A stretch of 64,000 bases of DNA from Serratia plymuthica NBRC 102599 (GCF_001590925.1 NZ_BCTU01000011.1:62001-126000); one strand, 5' to 3'; positions 12,566-23,329 are shown, numbered from the stretch's first letter. A program made the numbers and translations. The notes: generated from the sequence alone by a model not told the origin.

Positions 12566-13366
12566 ATGAATCAAACCACAACGACCGATATGCCGGAGCC
12601 GCACCGGCAACAGCGTGAAATCACCCGCCTGTGCATTCAATGCGCCTTGTTGCTGTTGCAGCATGGCGCTGAAAGCATGGTGGTGGAACAGTTATCGACC
12701 CGGCTGGGAATAGCGCTGGGCATGGACAGCGTGGAAAGCTCCATTTCGGCCAATGCGGTGGTGCTGACGACCATCAGCCATGGCGAATGCCTGACCACCA
12801 CGCGCAAGAACATCGATCGGGGCATCAATATGCAGATGGTGACCGAGGTACAGCATATCGTCATTCTGGCGGAGCACCGGCTGGCGGATGCGCGCGATGT
12901 TGCCCGGCGTTTCGAGAAAATTCGTCCGCTGCGCTACCCGCGTTGGCTGGTGGTGGTGATGGTGGGGCTGTCGTGTGGCTGTTTCAGCATGCTCAACGGC
13001 GGCGGCGGGGATGCCTTTGTGGTCACCTTTATCGCCAGCGGCGTGGCGATGCTGGTACGCCAGATGCTCACCGCCCGCCATATGAATCCGCTGATCAACT
13101 TTTGTCTGACGGCGTTTGTCGCTACTTCGGTTTCCGGCCTGTTGCTGCGGTTACCCGTGTTCAGCGACACCTCCAGCGTGGCGATGGCCGCCAGCGTGCT
13201 GCTGCTGGTGCCGGGATTCCCGCTGATCAACGCGGTGGCGGACATGTTTAAAGGCCATGTGAATACCGGATTGGCGCGCTGGGCTATGGCCAGTCTGCTG
13301 ACGTTGGCTACCTGTATCGGCGTGGTGATGGCGATGTCGCTGTGGGATTTGCGGGGGTGGTCATGA
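12566..13366 (+). CDS. yjjP: ThrE-type exporter, large subunit YjjP
   Basis: The 266-residue protein is of the DUF1212/ThrE family and strongly resembles E. coli YjjP ([38 protein letters not shown]). It has a soluble N-terminal part of about 125 residues followed by about five membrane segments. YjjP works with YjjB as a split version of the ThrE exporter; in E. coli the pair has been linked to succinate export, and ThrE proteins export Thr/Ser. It overlaps yjjB by ATGA. In E. coli the pair lies elsewhere, near dnaT, so its place beside folA is a relocation. Confidence 0.9.
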   Translation: MNQTTTTDMPEPHRQQREITRLCIQCALLLLQHGAESMVVEQLSTRLGIALGMDSVESSISANAVVLTTISHGECLTTTRKNIDRGINMQMVTEVQHIVILAEHRLADARDVARRFEKIRPLRYPRWLVVVMVGLSCGCFSMLNGGGGDAFVVTFIASGVAMLVRQMLTARHMNPLINFCLTAFVATSVSGLLLRLPVFSDTSSVAMAASVLLLVPGFPLINAVADMFKGHVNTGLARWAMASLLTLATCIGVVMAMSLWDLRGWS

Positions 13367-13827
13367 GTCTGTTGTGGGCCTTGTTGCTGGAAATGCTGCT
13401 GGCGGCGGTGCCGGCGCTGGGTTTCGCCATGGTGTTCAACGTGCCGCTGCGCGCGCTGCGCTATTGCGCCCTGCTCGGCGCAGTGGGCCGGGGTTCACGC
13501 ATGTTGATGATACACGCCGGCATGAATATCGAGTGGGCGTCGCTGCTGGCGGCGATTTTGATCGGCATCATCGGCATCTATTGGTCGCGCTGGTTGTTGG
13601 CGCACCCGAAGGTCTTTACCGTAGCGGCGGTGATCCCGATGTTCCCCGGCATTTCCGCCTATACTGCGATGATCACGGTGGTGGAGATTTCGCATCTGGG
13701 CTATAGCGAAGCCTTGATGGAAACCATGGTCACCAATTTTCTCAAGGCCAGTTTCATCGTCGGCGCGCTATCGATAGGGCTGTCATTGCCGGGGTTGTGG
13801 CTGTATCGAAAACGTCCAGGGGTATGA
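13363..13827 (+). CDS. yjjB: ThrE-type exporter, small subunit YjjB
   Basis: YjjB (DUF3815) is a 154-residue hydrophobic protein with about five membrane segments. The start is the ATG at 13363, which overlaps the yjjP TGA, giving [20 protein letters not shown] and a length close to the 157 of E. coli. The upstream in-frame start at 13342 is rejected. The conserved segment [14 protein letters not shown] corresponds to the PG-type motif of the C-terminal half of one-chain ThrE proteins. Translational coupling indicates a 1:1 complex with YjjP in the inner membrane. Confidence 0.9.
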   Translation: MSLLWALLLEMLLAAVPALGFAMVFNVPLRALRYCALLGAVGRGSRMLMIHAGMNIEWASLLAAILIGIIGIYWSRWLLAHPKVFTVAAVIPMFPGISAYTAMITVVEISHLGYSEALMETMVTNFLKASFIVGALSIGLSLPGLWLYRKRPGV

Positions 13828-13901
13828 AACCTGGCAGCCGTAAACGCTGGTTATTAGATATACTGATAAGAGCTATCTTATATATTCATCTTGCTTGATT
13901 A

Positions 13902-13922
13902 GCCTATCGACGACGGATAGGC
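13902..13922 (+). repeat. Inverted repeat upstream of folA
   Basis: GCCTATC (13902-13908) and GATAGGC (13916-13922) are perfect inverted arms around a 7-base spacer, 48 bases before the folA start. With no U-run after it, an operator or a leader hairpin is likelier than a terminator. Confidence 0.4.
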
Positions 13923-13969
13923 CTTTACGTATAGTGTGAGCAATTTTGCTGCCTACACAGGGTTTAACA

Positions 13970-14452
13970 ATGATTATCAGCCTGATCGCTGCCTTGGCGG
14001 CGGATCGCGTTATTGGTATGGAAAACGCCATGCCGTGGCATTTGCCGGCGGACTTAGCGTGGTTTAAACGTAACACGCTGAATAAACCGGTCATTATGGG
14101 CCGTAAAACGTTCGAGTCCATTGGTCGCCCGCTGCCGGGCCGCCATAACATCGTTTTAAGCAGCCGTCCCGGCAGTGAAACCGGGGTAACCTGGGCTACG
14201 TCTTTGGACGAGGCGCTGGCCGCGGCCGGTGATGTGGAAGAAGTCATGGTCATGGGCGGTGGGCATATCTATACCCAGTTCCTGGCGCGTGCTGACCGTA
14301 TGTATCTGACGCATATCGACGCCGAAGTCGGTGGCGACACCCATTTCCCGGACTATGAGCCGGACGAATGGGAAACTTCGTTCAGCGAATTCCACGATGC
14401 TGACGAGCTGAACTCTCACAGCTACTGCTTTGAGATTTTAGAACGCCGTTGA
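13970..14452 (+). CDS. folA: Dihydrofolate reductase
   Basis: FolA performs the NADPH-dependent reduction of dihydrofolate to tetrahydrofolate and is the trimethoprim target. It has 160 residues, one more than E. coli, because the N-terminus reads [10 protein letters not shown] instead of MISLIAALA. The catalytic carboxylate is Asp28 (E. coli D27) in [12 protein letters not shown]. The cofactor motif [15 protein letters not shown] and the C-terminal [10 protein letters not shown] are intact. The chromosomal-type sequence gives no sign of a resistance allele, though single changes cannot be judged without MIC data. An in-frame start at 13946 would add eight non-family residues. Confidence 0.98.
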   Translation: MIISLIAALAADRVIGMENAMPWHLPADLAWFKRNTLNKPVIMGRKTFESIGRPLPGRHNIVLSSRPGSETGVTWATSLDEALAAAGDVEEVMVMGGGHIYTQFLARADRMYLTHIDAEVGGDTHFPDYEPDEWETSFSEFHDADELNSHSYCFEILERR

Positions 14453-14478
14453 TTTTCGGGCGTTAGCCACCTCCTCCC

Positions 14479-14513
14479 AAAGGGCACAAGAGATTGTGCC
14501 CTTTGTCGTTTTT
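14479..14513 (+). terminator. Intrinsic terminator of folA
   Basis: An 11-bp stem, AAAGGGCACAA (14479-14489) with TTGTGCCCTTT (14494-14504) and a GAGA tetraloop, is followed by GTCGTTTTT. Confidence 0.92.
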
Positions 14514-14524
14514 GCGCCGCTTGG

Positions 14525-14558
14525 TTGTAACATTTTCGTCACACTTCCTGATTAGTAT
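14525..14558 (+). promoter_or_regulatory. Candidate Pho box and -10 of phoX
   Basis: TTGTAAC-ATTT-TCGTCAC (14525-14542) is a 7-4-7 arrangement that matches about 12 of 18 positions of the PhoB box. Exactly 10 bases later comes TAGTAT (14553-14558), the spacing between Pho box and -10 at E. coli phoA. The gene downstream is a phosphatase, which supports the call. It rests on a weak match plus geometry. Confidence 0.5.
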
Positions 14559-14631
14559 GAAGCTCAACTTCGAGCGCCCGGCAACTCTGGTGAATCTTGA
14601 TCGCGGCGCCATTTAAAAAGGAAGCAGACAC

Positions 14632-16521
14632 ATGACGAGCAAAATTGAGCAACTAGACGCCGACCGCCTGACCGATCCCACCCGTCGTAAACTGCTGCTC
14701 GGCAGCGCAGGCGCTGTTGGCCTGGCGGGATTCCTTGGCGGCGGCATCTGGACGGTTTCCGCCGAGGCGCTGGCCGAGGATTTGCCGCCGAACAAGCTGT
14801 TGGGCTTTAAAGGCATTGCAGCCTCCACCGCCGACGAAGTGGTGATTGCGCCAGGGTATCGCGCCGAGGTGTTGATCTCCTGGGGGGAGCCGCTGGTGGA
14901 GGGCGCCGCCGCATTTGACGCCCAGGGCAACAACAGCGCCGCCGATCAGGAGAAGCAGTTTGGCGACAACAATGACGGCATGAGCTTCTTCCCGATTGAT
15001 GACAATCACGGCGTGATGGCCATCAACAACGAATACGTGAATGAACAGTACCTGTTCGCCCACGGCGGCAGCAAGGCCACCAGCCTGGAGGACGTACGTA
15101 AATCCCAGGCGGCGCATGGCGTTTCCATTGTGGCGGTGAAGCGCGCCGGCGATAGCCAACGCTGGGAGGTGGAGCGCCCTTCGCGCTACAACCGCCGTAT
15201 CACCGCCAACACCGAAATGCAGTTCAGCGGCCCGGCCGCCGGCCATCCGCTGCTGCAAACCGCGGCCGATCCCACCGGGCGCAAAGTATTGGGTACTTTC
15301 GGCAACTGCGCTAACGGCAAAACGCCCTGGGGCACCTACCTGACCTGCGAAGAGAATTTCGATACCTATTTCGGCACCCATCAGGCCGACTATCAAACTA
15401 CGGCAGAACAGAAGCGCTATACGCTGAAGGTCAGCGAACCTGAGCGCAACTGGCCGGACTATGATGAACGCTTTGACGTGGCGAAGAACCCGAACGAATT
15501 CAACCGCCACGGCTGGATCGTTGAAATCGACCCGATGAACCCTACGTCAACGCCAATCAAACACACCGCGCTGGGCCGCTTCAAGCATGAAAATGCCGCG
15601 GTGACCGTCGCTAAAGATGGGCGTCTGGTGGTCTATATGGGTGACGACGAGCGTGGCGAGCATATCTACAAGTACGTCTCTAAAGGCCTGGTTGACATCG
15701 CCAATCCGGCCAATAACCGCAGCTTGCTGGATGAAGGCACGCTGTATGTGGCGCAGTTTGACGGTGACGCCGGCGGTACGCCGCTGAAAGGGACTGGGCG
15801 CTGGATTGCACTGGAATTCGGCAAAAACGGCCTGACGCCGGAAAACGGCTTCCGTGATGAGGCGGAAGTGTTGATCTTCGCGCGCAAGGCAGCGGCGCAG
15901 GTGGGGGCAACCAAAATGGATCGCCCTGAATGGATCGCCGTGAACCCGCATGATGGGCGCGCTTATTGCACGCTGACCAATAACAGCAAGCGCGGTGAAG
16001 AAGGCATGCCGCTGAACGCCGCCAATCCGCGACCGAACAATGTTTACGGCCAGATTATCCGCTGGGATGAGGGCGGCGACGCCACCGCAGCCGCTTTTAC
16101 CTGGGATATTTATGCGCTGTGCGGCAACCCGATCGCGCATCCGGAAGGGGTTAATCGCGGTACGCCGAACATCACCGCAGATAATACCTTTAACAGCCCG
16201 GACGGGCTGGGTTTTGATAAGGCTGGGCGCCTGTGGATCCTCACCGACGGCAAGTACAGCAACAAGGGCGATTATGCCGGGCAGGGGAATAACCAAATGC
16301 TGGTGGGGGACCCGCTGAGCGGTGAAATCCGCCGCTTTATGGTTGGGCCGAAATCGTGCGAGCTGACCGGCATCACCTTCACGCCGGATTACAAGACGAT
16401 GTTCGTCAACGTGCAGCACCCGGGTGAAGAAGGCGACTCTCATTTCCCGAACAACAGCCCGCGTCCGCGTTCGTCAGTCTTGATGATTACGCGCGAGGAT
16501 GGCGGGGTGATTGGCGCTTAA
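14632..16521 (+). CDS. phoX: PhoX-family alkaline phosphatase (DUF839), Tat-exported
   Basis: The 629-residue protein begins with a twin-arginine signal (DPTRRKLLLGSAG, about residues 16-28, then a hydrophobic segment to about residue 48), so it should be exported folded to the periplasm. PhoX enzymes are monomeric Ca/Fe phosphatases of broad substrate range, unrelated to PhoA. Family motifs visible are NNEYVNEQ, FGNCANGKTPWGTYLTCEEN (Cys226 and Glu240/241 in the presumed metal site), GRFKHENAA, MGDDERGEHIYKYV and FNSPDGLGFD. It stands alone between two terminators and has no E. coli K-12 counterpart. The candidate Pho box suggests phosphate-starvation control. Confidence 0.9.
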   Translation: MTSKIEQLDADRLTDPTRRKLLLGSAGAVGLAGFLGGGIWTVSAEALAEDLPPNKLLGFKGIAASTADEVVIAPGYRAEVLISWGEPLVEGAAAFDAQGNNSAADQEKQFGDNNDGMSFFPIDDNHGVMAINNEYVNEQYLFAHGGSKATSLEDVRKSQAAHGVSIVAVKRAGDSQRWEVERPSRYNRRITANTEMQFSGPAAGHPLLQTAADPTGRKVLGTFGNCANGKTPWGTYLTCEENFDTYFGTHQADYQTTAEQKRYTLKVSEPERNWPDYDERFDVAKNPNEFNRHGWIVEIDPMNPTSTPIKHTALGRFKHENAAVTVAKDGRLVVYMGDDERGEHIYKYVSKGLVDIANPANNRSLLDEGTLYVAQFDGDAGGTPLKGTGRWIALEFGKNGLTPENGFRDEAEVLIFARKAAAQVGATKMDRPEWIAVNPHDGRAYCTLTNNSKRGEEGMPLNAANPRPNNVYGQIIRWDEGGDATAAAFTWDIYALCGNPIAHPEGVNRGTPNITADNTFNSPDGLGFDKAGRLWILTDGKYSNKGDYAGQGNNQMLVGDPLSGEIRRFMVGPKSCELTGITFTPDYKTMFVNVQHPGEEGDSHFPNNSPRPRSSVLMITREDGGVIGA

Positions 16522-16537
16522 GCTTAAACGGAAAAGG

Positions 16538-16566
16538 CCGGGGCGGCGTCGAACTGCCCCGGTTTT
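16538..16566 (+). terminator. Terminator between phoX and apaH
   Basis: CCGGGGC (16538-16544) and GCCCCGG (16556-16562) flank an 11-base loop and are followed by TTTTATTA. The 5' arm is preceded by AAAAGG, so weak function for the convergent apaH is possible. Confidence 0.8.
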
Positions 16567-16567
16567 A

Positions 16568-17419
16568 TTATGACGCTGCCAGCGTATTCGCGTTGTCGAG
16601 TATATCGCGGCGGTTCGAAGGTTGAGTGAAGTACTGTTGGTCTTCCCAGCGCAACATGGTCAGATCGCCTCCCCAGCAACAGCCGGTATCGAGGCCGACA
16701 ATGCCTTCTGGCGTGCCCTTACCTTCCAGCGATGCCCAATGACCAAAGATAATGGTGTATTCAGGATCCACTAAACGCGGCAATTCAAACCAGGGCTTCA
16801 GCGGCGCAGGGGCGGTGCCCGGCGCATCTTTGCAGATCATGTCGAGCTGGCCATTCGGGAAACAGTAGCGCATGCGCGTCAGGGCATTGGTGCTGAAACG
16901 CAGACGCGCCAACCCACTCAGTTCCGGGGCCCAGTTGTTCGGCATATCGCCGTACATGGCATCCAGGAACAACGGATAGCTGTCGCTGCTCAGTACCGCT
17001 TCTACTTCGCGGGCGCACAGTTGGGCGGTTTCAATATCCCACTGCGGCGTGATGCCGGCATGCGCCATCACCAGTTTGAGTTCCTCATCCACCTGCAGCA
17101 CCGGCTGGCGGCGCAGCCAGTTGATCAGCTCATCGGCATCCGGGGCTTCCAGCAGCGGGGTAATGCGGTCTTTGGGTTTGTTGCGGCTAATACCGGCATA
17201 GACGGCCAGCAGATGCAGATCGTGGTTGCCCAACACCATGCGTACCGCAGGGCCAAGCGAACGCACGTAGCGCAACACGTCCAGCGAGCCGGGGCCGCGG
17301 GCGACAAGATCGCCGGTCAGCCACAGTCGGTCGCTTTGAGGATCGAAAGCCACCTGGGCCAATAGCGATTGAAGTTCATCAAAACAACCATGAACGTCGC
17401 CGATAAGATATGTCGACAT
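16568..17419 (-). CDS. apaH: Diadenosine tetraphosphatase (symmetrical), RNA decapping
   Basis: ApaH hydrolyses Ap4A to two ADP and removes Np4 caps from RNA 5' ends in the cytosol. Its 283 residues compare with 280 in E. coli. The calcineurin-type metallophosphatase motifs are GDVHG (7-11), GDLVARGP (about 36-43) and GNHD (about 64-67), with later metal ligands in MAHAGI and [11 protein letters not shown]. It is the last gene of the lptD-surA-pdxA-rsmA-apaG-apaH minus-strand operon and starts 2 bases after apaG. Confidence 0.97.
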   Translation of the reverse strand: MSTYLIGDVHGCFDELQSLLAQVAFDPQSDRLWLTGDLVARGPGSLDVLRYVRSLGPAVRMVLGNHDLHLLAVYAGISRNKPKDRITPLLEAPDADELINWLRRQPVLQVDEELKLVMAHAGITPQWDIETAQLCAREVEAVLSSDSYPLFLDAMYGDMPNNWAPELSGLARLRFSTNALTRMRYCFPNGQLDMICKDAPGTAPAPLKPWFELPRLVDPEYTIIFGHWASLEGKGTPEGIVGLDTGCCWGGDLTMLRWEDQQYFTQPSNRRDILDNANTLAAS

Positions 17420-17421
17420 AG

Positions 17422-17799
17422 TTAGTGAATCAGCGTTGGGATAGCTAAGCGGAACACGGGAATGGCAGTGCGGAATGGCTGACCCTGATGATCAACCATC
17501 TCGTAATGGCCTTCCATGGTACCCAACGGCGTTTCAAGAACCGCGCCGCTGGTGTATTGGAATTCACCGCCGGGCGGGATGAGCGGCTGTTCGCCGACCA
17601 CGCCTTCACCCTGAACTTCGGTTTGGCGGCCATTGGCGTTGGTGATTAGCCAATAACGGCCCAGCAGTTGCACGTTGAAACGCCCCAGGTTGCGGATGGT
17701 GATGGTATAAGCGAAGACGTAACGTTCTTCTTCAGGTATCGACTGTGATTCCACGTAGATACTTTGTACCTGAATACATACACGGGGCGAATCAATCAT
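17422..17799 (-). CDS. apaG: ApaG domain protein
   Basis: This is a 125-residue single-domain protein of an immunoglobulin-like beta fold, also found fused to F-box proteins in eukaryotes; its biochemical role is unsettled. Motifs include [26 protein letters not shown] and [12 protein letters not shown]. The start is ATG 17799 with GGAG eight bases upstream. A GTG two codons earlier is open but gives a non-conserved MVM start. It lies between rsmA (12 bases) and apaH (2 bases), as in E. coli. Confidence 0.96.
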   Translation of the reverse strand: MIDSPRVCIQVQSIYVESQSIPEEERYVFAYTITIRNLGRFNVQLLGRYWLITNANGRQTEVQGEGVVGEQPLIPPGGEFQYTSGAVLETPLGTMEGHYEMVDHQGQPFRTAIPVFRLAIPTLIH

Positions 17800-17811
17800 G
17801 ACCACTACTCC

Positions 17812-18630
17812 TTATTGCTGCGGCGTGGGGTTGGCTGAAAGCCAGTTAGCCAGCTTACAGTATTGCGCCACAGAAATATTCTCTGCTCTTAACGTCGGAT
17901 CGACACCTAATTCCGTCAACTGCTCTGGGGTGAACAGATCGCCCAGGCTGTTGCGAACGGTTTTCCGGCGTTGGTTGAATGCCTGAGTGGTAATGCGGCT
18001 AAGCATACGCACATCACCCACCGGGTTTGGGTTCACCTGGTGCGGCACCAGACGTACCACGGCGGAATCCACTTTCGGCGCCGGCGTGAACGAGGTGGGC
18101 GGCACTTCCAGCACCGGAATCACGTTGCAGTAGTACTGCGCCATCACGGTCAAACGCCCGTAGGCTTTGCTGTTCGGGCCTGCAACCAGGCGGTTGACCA
18201 CCTCTTTTTGCAACATAAAGTGCATGTCGCGAATGGCCTGAGTATAGCTGAAAAGGTGGAACATCAGCGGCGTCGAAATGTTGTACGGCAGGTTGCCAAA
18301 CACGCGCAGCGGTTGGCCGGCCTGCTCGGCCATCTCGGCGAAATTCACCGTCATGGCATCTTGCTGGTGAATGGTCAGTTTGTCTTTCAGCTGCGGGTGG
18401 TTTGCCAGGCGGGCCGCCAGATCGCGGTCCAGCTCAATCACCGTCATGCGGTCCATGCGTGCGCCTACCGGCTCGGTCAGTGCGCCCAGGCCGGGGCCGA
18501 TTTCAACCACCGCTTCACCCGGCATCGGGTGAATGGCGGAGACAATGCTATCGATGACAAACTGATCGGTTAAAAAGTTCTGTCCAAAGCGTTTGCGGGC
18601 AAAGTGCCCTTGGTGGACTTTATTATTCAT
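17812..18630 (-). CDS. rsmA: 16S rRNA (A1518/A1519) dimethyltransferase
   Basis: RsmA (KsgA) uses SAM to dimethylate two adjacent adenosines near the 3' end of 16S rRNA late in 30S assembly; loss gives kasugamycin resistance. It is 272 residues. The SAM-binding [11 protein letters not shown] motif is at about 42-52, the catalytic FGNLPYNIS motif at about residue 111, and the C-terminal helical domain begins with [16 protein letters not shown]. The start overlaps the end of pdxA by 8 bases, indicating coupled translation. Confidence 0.98.
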   Translation of the reverse strand: MNNKVHQGHFARKRFGQNFLTDQFVIDSIVSAIHPMPGEAVVEIGPGLGALTEPVGARMDRMTVIELDRDLAARLANHPQLKDKLTIHQQDAMTVNFAEMAEQAGQPLRVFGNLPYNISTPLMFHLFSYTQAIRDMHFMLQKEVVNRLVAGPNSKAYGRLTVMAQYYCNVIPVLEVPPTSFTPAPKVDSAVVRLVPHQVNPNPVGDVRMLSRITTQAFNQRRKTVRNSLGDLFTPEQLTELGVDPTLRAENISVAQYCKLANWLSANPTPQQ

Positions 18631-19615
18631 TACAATTAATTATCATTTTAATGGCGAGATTCAAGGCCGTTTTGAAACTGCCCGCATCGGCGGTGCCGGT
18701 GCCTGCAAGTTCTAAAGCGGTACCGTGGTCGACCGAGGTACGGATAAAAGGCAAACCGAGGGTAATATTTACCGCCCGGCCGAACCCTTGGTATTTTAGC
18801 ACCGGCAGACCCTGATCGTGATACATCGCCAGCACAGCATCGGCATGTTGCAGATACTTGGGCTGGAACAGGGTGTCCGCCGGTAGCGGGCCGATAAGAT
18901 GAATACCTTCAGCTCGCAGCGTATCGAGCGCCGGGATGATGGTATCAATCTCTTCGCGCCCCATGTGGCCGCCTTCCCCGGCGTGCGGGTTCAGCCCACA
19001 GACATAAATCTGCGGCTGGGCGATGCCAAATTTGGTTTTCAGATCCTGGTCGAGTATGCGGATGACTTCGAACAGGCTTTGACGAGTGATGGCGCCCGGC
19101 ACCGCCAATAACGGCAGGTGAGTGGTCGCCAGCGCTACGCGCAGTTCTTCGGTTGCCAGCATCATCACTACGCGTTCGCAACCGCTGCGATCGGCAAAGA
19201 ATTCGGTATGGCCGATAAAGGGCACGCCGGCGTCGTTGATCACGCCTTTGTTCACCGGGCCGGTAATCAGCGCGGCGAACTCGCCGTTCAGGCAACCATC
19301 GCAGGCGCGTGCCAGGGTGTCCACCACATAGGCGCTGTTGCCCACGTTCAGCTCGCCCGCGACCACCGGCTGGGCGGTGGCGACCGGCAGCACCGTCAGG
19401 GTACCCGCGCGCTGCGGCTGGGCGGGTTGTCCCGCCTGATAGTCGCGAAGCTGCAACGGCAGGTTCAACTGCCGGGCGCGCTCAAGCAACAAGGCCGGAT
19501 CCGCGCACACCACCAGTTCAACAGGCCAATCCTGTTGCGCCAGCGCTGCCACTAAATCCGGCCCAACCCCGGCAGGCTCGCCGGGGGTGATGACTATGCG
19601 ATTATTGTTGTGCAT
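18623..19615 (-). CDS. pdxA: 4-hydroxythreonine-4-phosphate dehydrogenase
   Basis: PdxA oxidises 4-phosphohydroxy-threonine to the precursor that PdxJ condenses into pyridoxine phosphate (vitamin B6). It is 330 residues, against 329 in E. coli. The N-terminal [11 protein letters not shown], the metal-ligand segments [14 protein letters not shown] and YHDQG, and ITGPVNKG are all present. Its start lies 14 bases inside the end of surA and its end overlaps rsmA by 8 bases, so it is embedded in the envelope/translation operon. Confidence 0.97.
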   Translation of the reverse strand: MHNNNRIVITPGEPAGVGPDLVAALAQQDWPVELVVCADPALLLERARQLNLPLQLRDYQAGQPAQPQRAGTLTVLPVATAQPVVAGELNVGNSAYVVDTLARACDGCLNGEFAALITGPVNKGVINDAGVPFIGHTEFFADRSGCERVVMMLATEELRVALATTHLPLLAVPGAITRQSLFEVIRILDQDLKTKFGIAQPQIYVCGLNPHAGEGGHMGREEIDTIIPALDTLRAEGIHLIGPLPADTLFQPKYLQHADAVLAMYHDQGLPVLKYQGFGRAVNITLGLPFIRTSVDHGTALELAGTGTADAGSFKTALNLAIKMIINCNE

Positions 19616-20900
19616 TACCGTCGAGGATCTTCACGTAAGCCTGTGCACGTTGTTCCTGCATCCAGGTCTGCGCTTCTTCAGCAAACTTGCGGTTGAACAG
19701 CATGCGGTAAGCGCGATCTTTCTGCGCGGCGTCGGTTTTGTCCACCTGGCGGGTATCCAGCAACTGAATCAGGTGCCAGCCGAAGGAGGAGTGCACCGGT
19801 TTGCTGACTTCGCCTTTGCTCAGCTTCATCAACGCATCGCGGAAGGCCGGATCGTAAATGTCCGGAGAAGCCCAGCCCAGATCGCCGCCCTGCAACGCAG
19901 AACCCGGATCCTGAGACAGCTGTTTGGCTTCGTCAGCAAACTTGGCGTTACCGCTCTTGATGGCTTCGGCTACTGCCTGAAGCTTGGCGCGAGCCTGATC
20001 GTCGGTCAGCACCACAGAAGGTTTCAGCAGAATGTGGCGTGCATGAACCTCGGTGACGGACACGGACTGGTTGGCACCGCGGATATCATTCACTTTCAGA
20101 ATGTGGAAACCGACACCGGAGCGGATCGGGCCGACCACGTCGCCTTTTTTGGCGCTGGCCAGTCTTTCGGCAAACAGGGTAGGGATTTCCTGCAGCTTGC
20201 CCCAGCCCATGTTGCCGCCTTTCAGCGCCTGTGAGTCGGCAGAATAAGAGATCGCCAGTTTGCCGAAGTCGGCGCCGCCGTTGATTTCACCCATCAGTTT
20301 TTTGGCCAGGGCTTCCGCTTCGTCAACCTGCTGCTGCGACGGGTTTTCCGGCAACGGGATCAGGATATGGCTGATGTTCATCTCGGTATCGCTGCCGTTC
20401 TGGGCACCAACCTGTTTTGCCAGTGCGTCGACTTCCTGAGGCAGGATAGTGACGCGACGGCGCACTTCGTTGTTGCGCACTTCAGAAATCAGCATTTCCT
20501 TGCGGATCTGGGAACGATAGGTGTTGTAGTTCAGCCCTTCGTACGCCAGGCGGCTGCGCATCTGGTCGATGCTCATTTTGTTCTGTGCGGCGATATTGCC
20601 GATGGCTTTGTCCAGATCGGCGTCGGAAACGGCGATCCCCATTTTCTTGGCCATCTGCAGCTGGATGTTATCCATAATCAGACGTTCGAGGATCTGGTGA
20701 CGCAGCGTAGCGTCATCCGGCAATTGCTGGCCGGCCTGTTGCGCGTTGAGCTTCACCGACTGCAACAGACTGCTAACGTCGCTCTCAAGCACTACGCCGT
20801 TATCCACGACGGCGGCGACTTTATCCACTTCTTGGGGTGCTGCGAACGCGGTATTGGCGCAAACCACCAATCCGAGAATAAGCGTTCTCCAGTTCTTCAT
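19602..20900 (-). CDS. surA: Periplasmic peptidyl-prolyl isomerase and OMP chaperone SurA
   Basis: SurA carries unfolded outer-membrane proteins across the periplasm to the BAM complex; LptD, encoded next door, is one of its main clients. The 432 residues run from ATG 20900, with signal peptide [20 protein letters not shown] cleaved before APQ. A longer frame to 20969 would bury the signal and is rejected. An N-terminal chaperone domain is followed by two parvulin domains beginning near [10 protein letters not shown] and [12 protein letters not shown]. The gene follows lptD by 65 bases in the same operon. Confidence 0.97.
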   Translation of the reverse strand: MKNWRTLILGLVVCANTAFAAPQEVDKVAAVVDNGVVLESDVSSLLQSVKLNAQQAGQQLPDDATLRHQILERLIMDNIQLQMAKKMGIAVSDADLDKAIGNIAAQNKMSIDQMRSRLAYEGLNYNTYRSQIRKEMLISEVRNNEVRRRVTILPQEVDALAKQVGAQNGSDTEMNISHILIPLPENPSQQQVDEAEALAKKLMGEINGGADFGKLAISYSADSQALKGGNMGWGKLQEIPTLFAERLASAKKGDVVGPIRSGVGFHILKVNDIRGANQSVSVTEVHARHILLKPSVVLTDDQARAKLQAVAEAIKSGNAKFADEAKQLSQDPGSALQGGDLGWASPDIYDPAFRDALMKLSKGEVSKPVHSSFGWHLIQLLDTRQVDKTDAAQKDRAYRMLFNRKFAEEAQTWMQEQRAQAYVKILDGNAQQ

Positions 20901-20965
20901 ACATTTCCCATTCTGTAATCCGCAAATGCGGGTGAAAGTTGTCGTTTTCAAAGTGTTACAAAGTA

Positions 20966-23329
20966 TCAAAACGCACGCTGGTAAGGCAGAATGCCGGAAC
21001 GCAGCATTTCCGCGGAGCCCAGGCTGTGATCGCTGCTCAGGCCACGCAGTTCGATATTGAATGAAACTTTGTTGTCATAAACGCTGCTTTGGTTGCTGTT
21101 GTTCCAGTCGGTGATCTTGCGTTCATAGCCCAGAGTCACCGCCCAGCAGCAGGTGTTGTACTTCAGACCGAGCAACTGATCGGCGGACTGTTGCGCGCGG
21201 GTGTCGTAGTAATAAGCGCCCACGATTGACCAGCGATCGACAATCGGCCAACTGCCGGTTACGCCCACCTGAGAGATCCCGTCCTGATAAGCTGGAACCT
21301 GCCTGGTGTTCAGCGCCGTCTGGATATATTCCGGCGTTGCGTAGCGGTAGTTCAACTGCAGAACGCGTTCAGCGTCCTGGCGGTACTCCAGCACGCCGTT
21401 GCCCAATGAGATGCTGTTCAGGCGCGTATCATACTGCAGCCCGCCACGCAGTCCCCAACGATCGTCAATCTTCCAATAGGTATCGCCAGCCCAAGCCAGG
21501 CTGCCGGTATTATCGTTGTTGTCGTAGTTCGTCGTCTGGTCGCCGGTACGCGAACGGCTGAAGTAGTAGATTTGACCCACGGAAGCGTTAAAACGTTCAA
21601 CCAGCGCGTCATCATAAATTCGCGTGGTTAAACCGGTGGATACACGGTTCTGCGAGGCGATGCGATCCAGGCCGCTGTATGTCCGGTCGCGGAACAGGCC
21701 GGAGTAGTCGGTCTGCAGCAGCGTGGTGTCGTAGGTGTAGATGTTGCTTTGGTCGCGATAAGGCACGTACAGGTACTGGAAGCGCGGTTCGAGGGTCTGG
21801 GTAGCGCCTTCTGTCCAGATCATCGGGCGCTCGAACACCAGCTTGCCGTCGACCTTGAACTGCGGTAGCACACGGTTGACCGAGTCTTGCAGGTCTGGCG
21901 CGTCGTTGCCGGTACGGCTCTTGTAGTTGTTGGCAAAGCCGTCAGGAATATCCTGCTGATAATGGGTGGCCAGCAGTTTGGCTTCGGTGTTCAGGCTGGC
22001 CCAACCGTTGGTCAACGGCAGATTGAGCGTCGGCTCCAGGTGCAAACGGGTCGCATCCGGGCTGTAGGGGTTCACGCTGGTGAACTTGGCCGCCTGGCCG
22101 TAAATGCGTAAATCGAACGGACCGAGATCGTTTTTATAGTAGTTCAGGTCCAGCTGCGGCTGAACCTTGTACGAATCCGATTGGCTGCGGTCGGTGTCGT
22201 CATAGATCTGGAACTGCTTGGAGCTTAAGGTGGCATCCCAGTTGTCGATGGCATAGCCGACGCTGAATTTCTGCGTTGCGTAACCGTCGGTGGTTGAGCC
22301 GTATTTCGAGTCCAGATCGGTAAAGTATTTGGAGTCGCTGACTTTGGTGTAGTCGACGTTGAAACGCCACACCTGATCCATCACGCCGTTGTGTTTCCAG
22401 AAGAACAACCAACGGGTGCTGTCGTCAGGGTTATCCTTGCTGTATTCCTTGTCGTCCGGCAACCAGTCGAACTCCATCAGGCCCAGGCCGGGTTGCACCA
22501 GATAGCGGAATTCGTTCTGCCACTGCAGGCCACGTTTGGACATGTAGTGCGGTGTGATGGTAGCGTCGAAGTTAGGCGCGATGTTCCAGTAATACGGCAA
22601 CATGAACTCAAAGCCATTGCTGCTGCCGTATTTTGCATTCGGGATCAGGAAACCTGAACGGCGTTTATCGCCGACCGGCAATTGCAGGTACGGGCTGTAA
22701 AACACCGGTACGCCACCGATTTTGAAACGGGCATTCCAGACTTCGGCCACCTGCTCTTCGCGGTCGTGGATCACTTCTGAACCGACGACGCTCCAGCTGT
22801 TGTCGCCAGGCAAACAAGAGGTGAAGGTACCGTTTTCCAGAATGGTGTAACGGTTGGCGCCGCGCATCTTCATTTTATCGGCGTCGCCACGCCCCTGACG
22901 GCCTACCATTTGGTAGTCGCCTTCATAGACGTCGGTATCTTTGTTGTTCAGATTTGACCAGGCTTTCGGGCCTTTCAGCTTGATCTGATTGTCGCTGTAG
23001 TGCACGTCGCCGGTCGCAGTCACGGTGCGCACCGGTTCGGCTTGCCCCGGAGTTTGCGTCTGGTTCAGTTCCACTTGCTTGGCGGTCAGGGTGCTGTTGC
23101 CTTGTTCAATATTCACGTTGCCGGTGAACAGGGCGCTTTTCGGATAGTCTGCTTTAGAGTCATCCGCATTGATAGTGACAGGCAGGCTGTTCGGATCGCC
23201 GCTGACCAGCGGTTTGTCATAAACAGGGACGCCAAGCATGCATTGCTCGGCCAGATCAGCCAGCGCGTGCTGACTGTAGAGTGCCGTCCAAATCATTGTG
23301 GCCAGCAGTGTTGGGAAACTTTTTTTCAT
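20966..23329 (-). CDS. lptD: LPS-assembly outer-membrane protein LptD
   Basis: LptD forms with LptE the translocon that inserts lipopolysaccharide into the outer leaflet. It is 787 residues, with a signal peptide ending around ALYSQHALA. The periplasmic beta-jellyroll is followed by a 26-strand barrel ending in an aromatic residue (LPYQRAF). All four Cys of the disulfide-maturation pathway are present: Cys30 in LAEQC, one in FTSCLPGD, and the CC pair in YNTCCWAV. It is the first gene of the minus-strand operon and diverges from djlA across 228 bases. In E. coli the promoter responds to sigma-E, but I could not place a sigma-E promoter here. Confidence 0.98.
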   Translation of the reverse strand: MKKSFPTLLATMIWTALYSQHALADLAEQCMLGVPVYDKPLVSGDPNSLPVTINADDSKADYPKSALFTGNVNIEQGNSTLTAKQVELNQTQTPGQAEPVRTVTATGDVHYSDNQIKLKGPKAWSNLNNKDTDVYEGDYQMVGRQGRGDADKMKMRGANRYTILENGTFTSCLPGDNSWSVVGSEVIHDREEQVAEVWNARFKIGGVPVFYSPYLQLPVGDKRRSGFLIPNAKYGSSNGFEFMLPYYWNIAPNFDATITPHYMSKRGLQWQNEFRYLVQPGLGLMEFDWLPDDKEYSKDNPDDSTRWLFFWKHNGVMDQVWRFNVDYTKVSDSKYFTDLDSKYGSTTDGYATQKFSVGYAIDNWDATLSSKQFQIYDDTDRSQSDSYKVQPQLDLNYYKNDLGPFDLRIYGQAAKFTSVNPYSPDATRLHLEPTLNLPLTNGWASLNTEAKLLATHYQQDIPDGFANNYKSRTGNDAPDLQDSVNRVLPQFKVDGKLVFERPMIWTEGATQTLEPRFQYLYVPYRDQSNIYTYDTTLLQTDYSGLFRDRTYSGLDRIASQNRVSTGLTTRIYDDALVERFNASVGQIYYFSRSRTGDQTTNYDNNDNTGSLAWAGDTYWKIDDRWGLRGGLQYDTRLNSISLGNGVLEYRQDAERVLQLNYRYATPEYIQTALNTRQVPAYQDGISQVGVTGSWPIVDRWSIVGAYYYDTRAQQSADQLLGLKYNTCCWAVTLGYERKITDWNNSNQSSVYDNKVSFNIELRGLSSDHSLGSAEMLRSGILPYQRAF

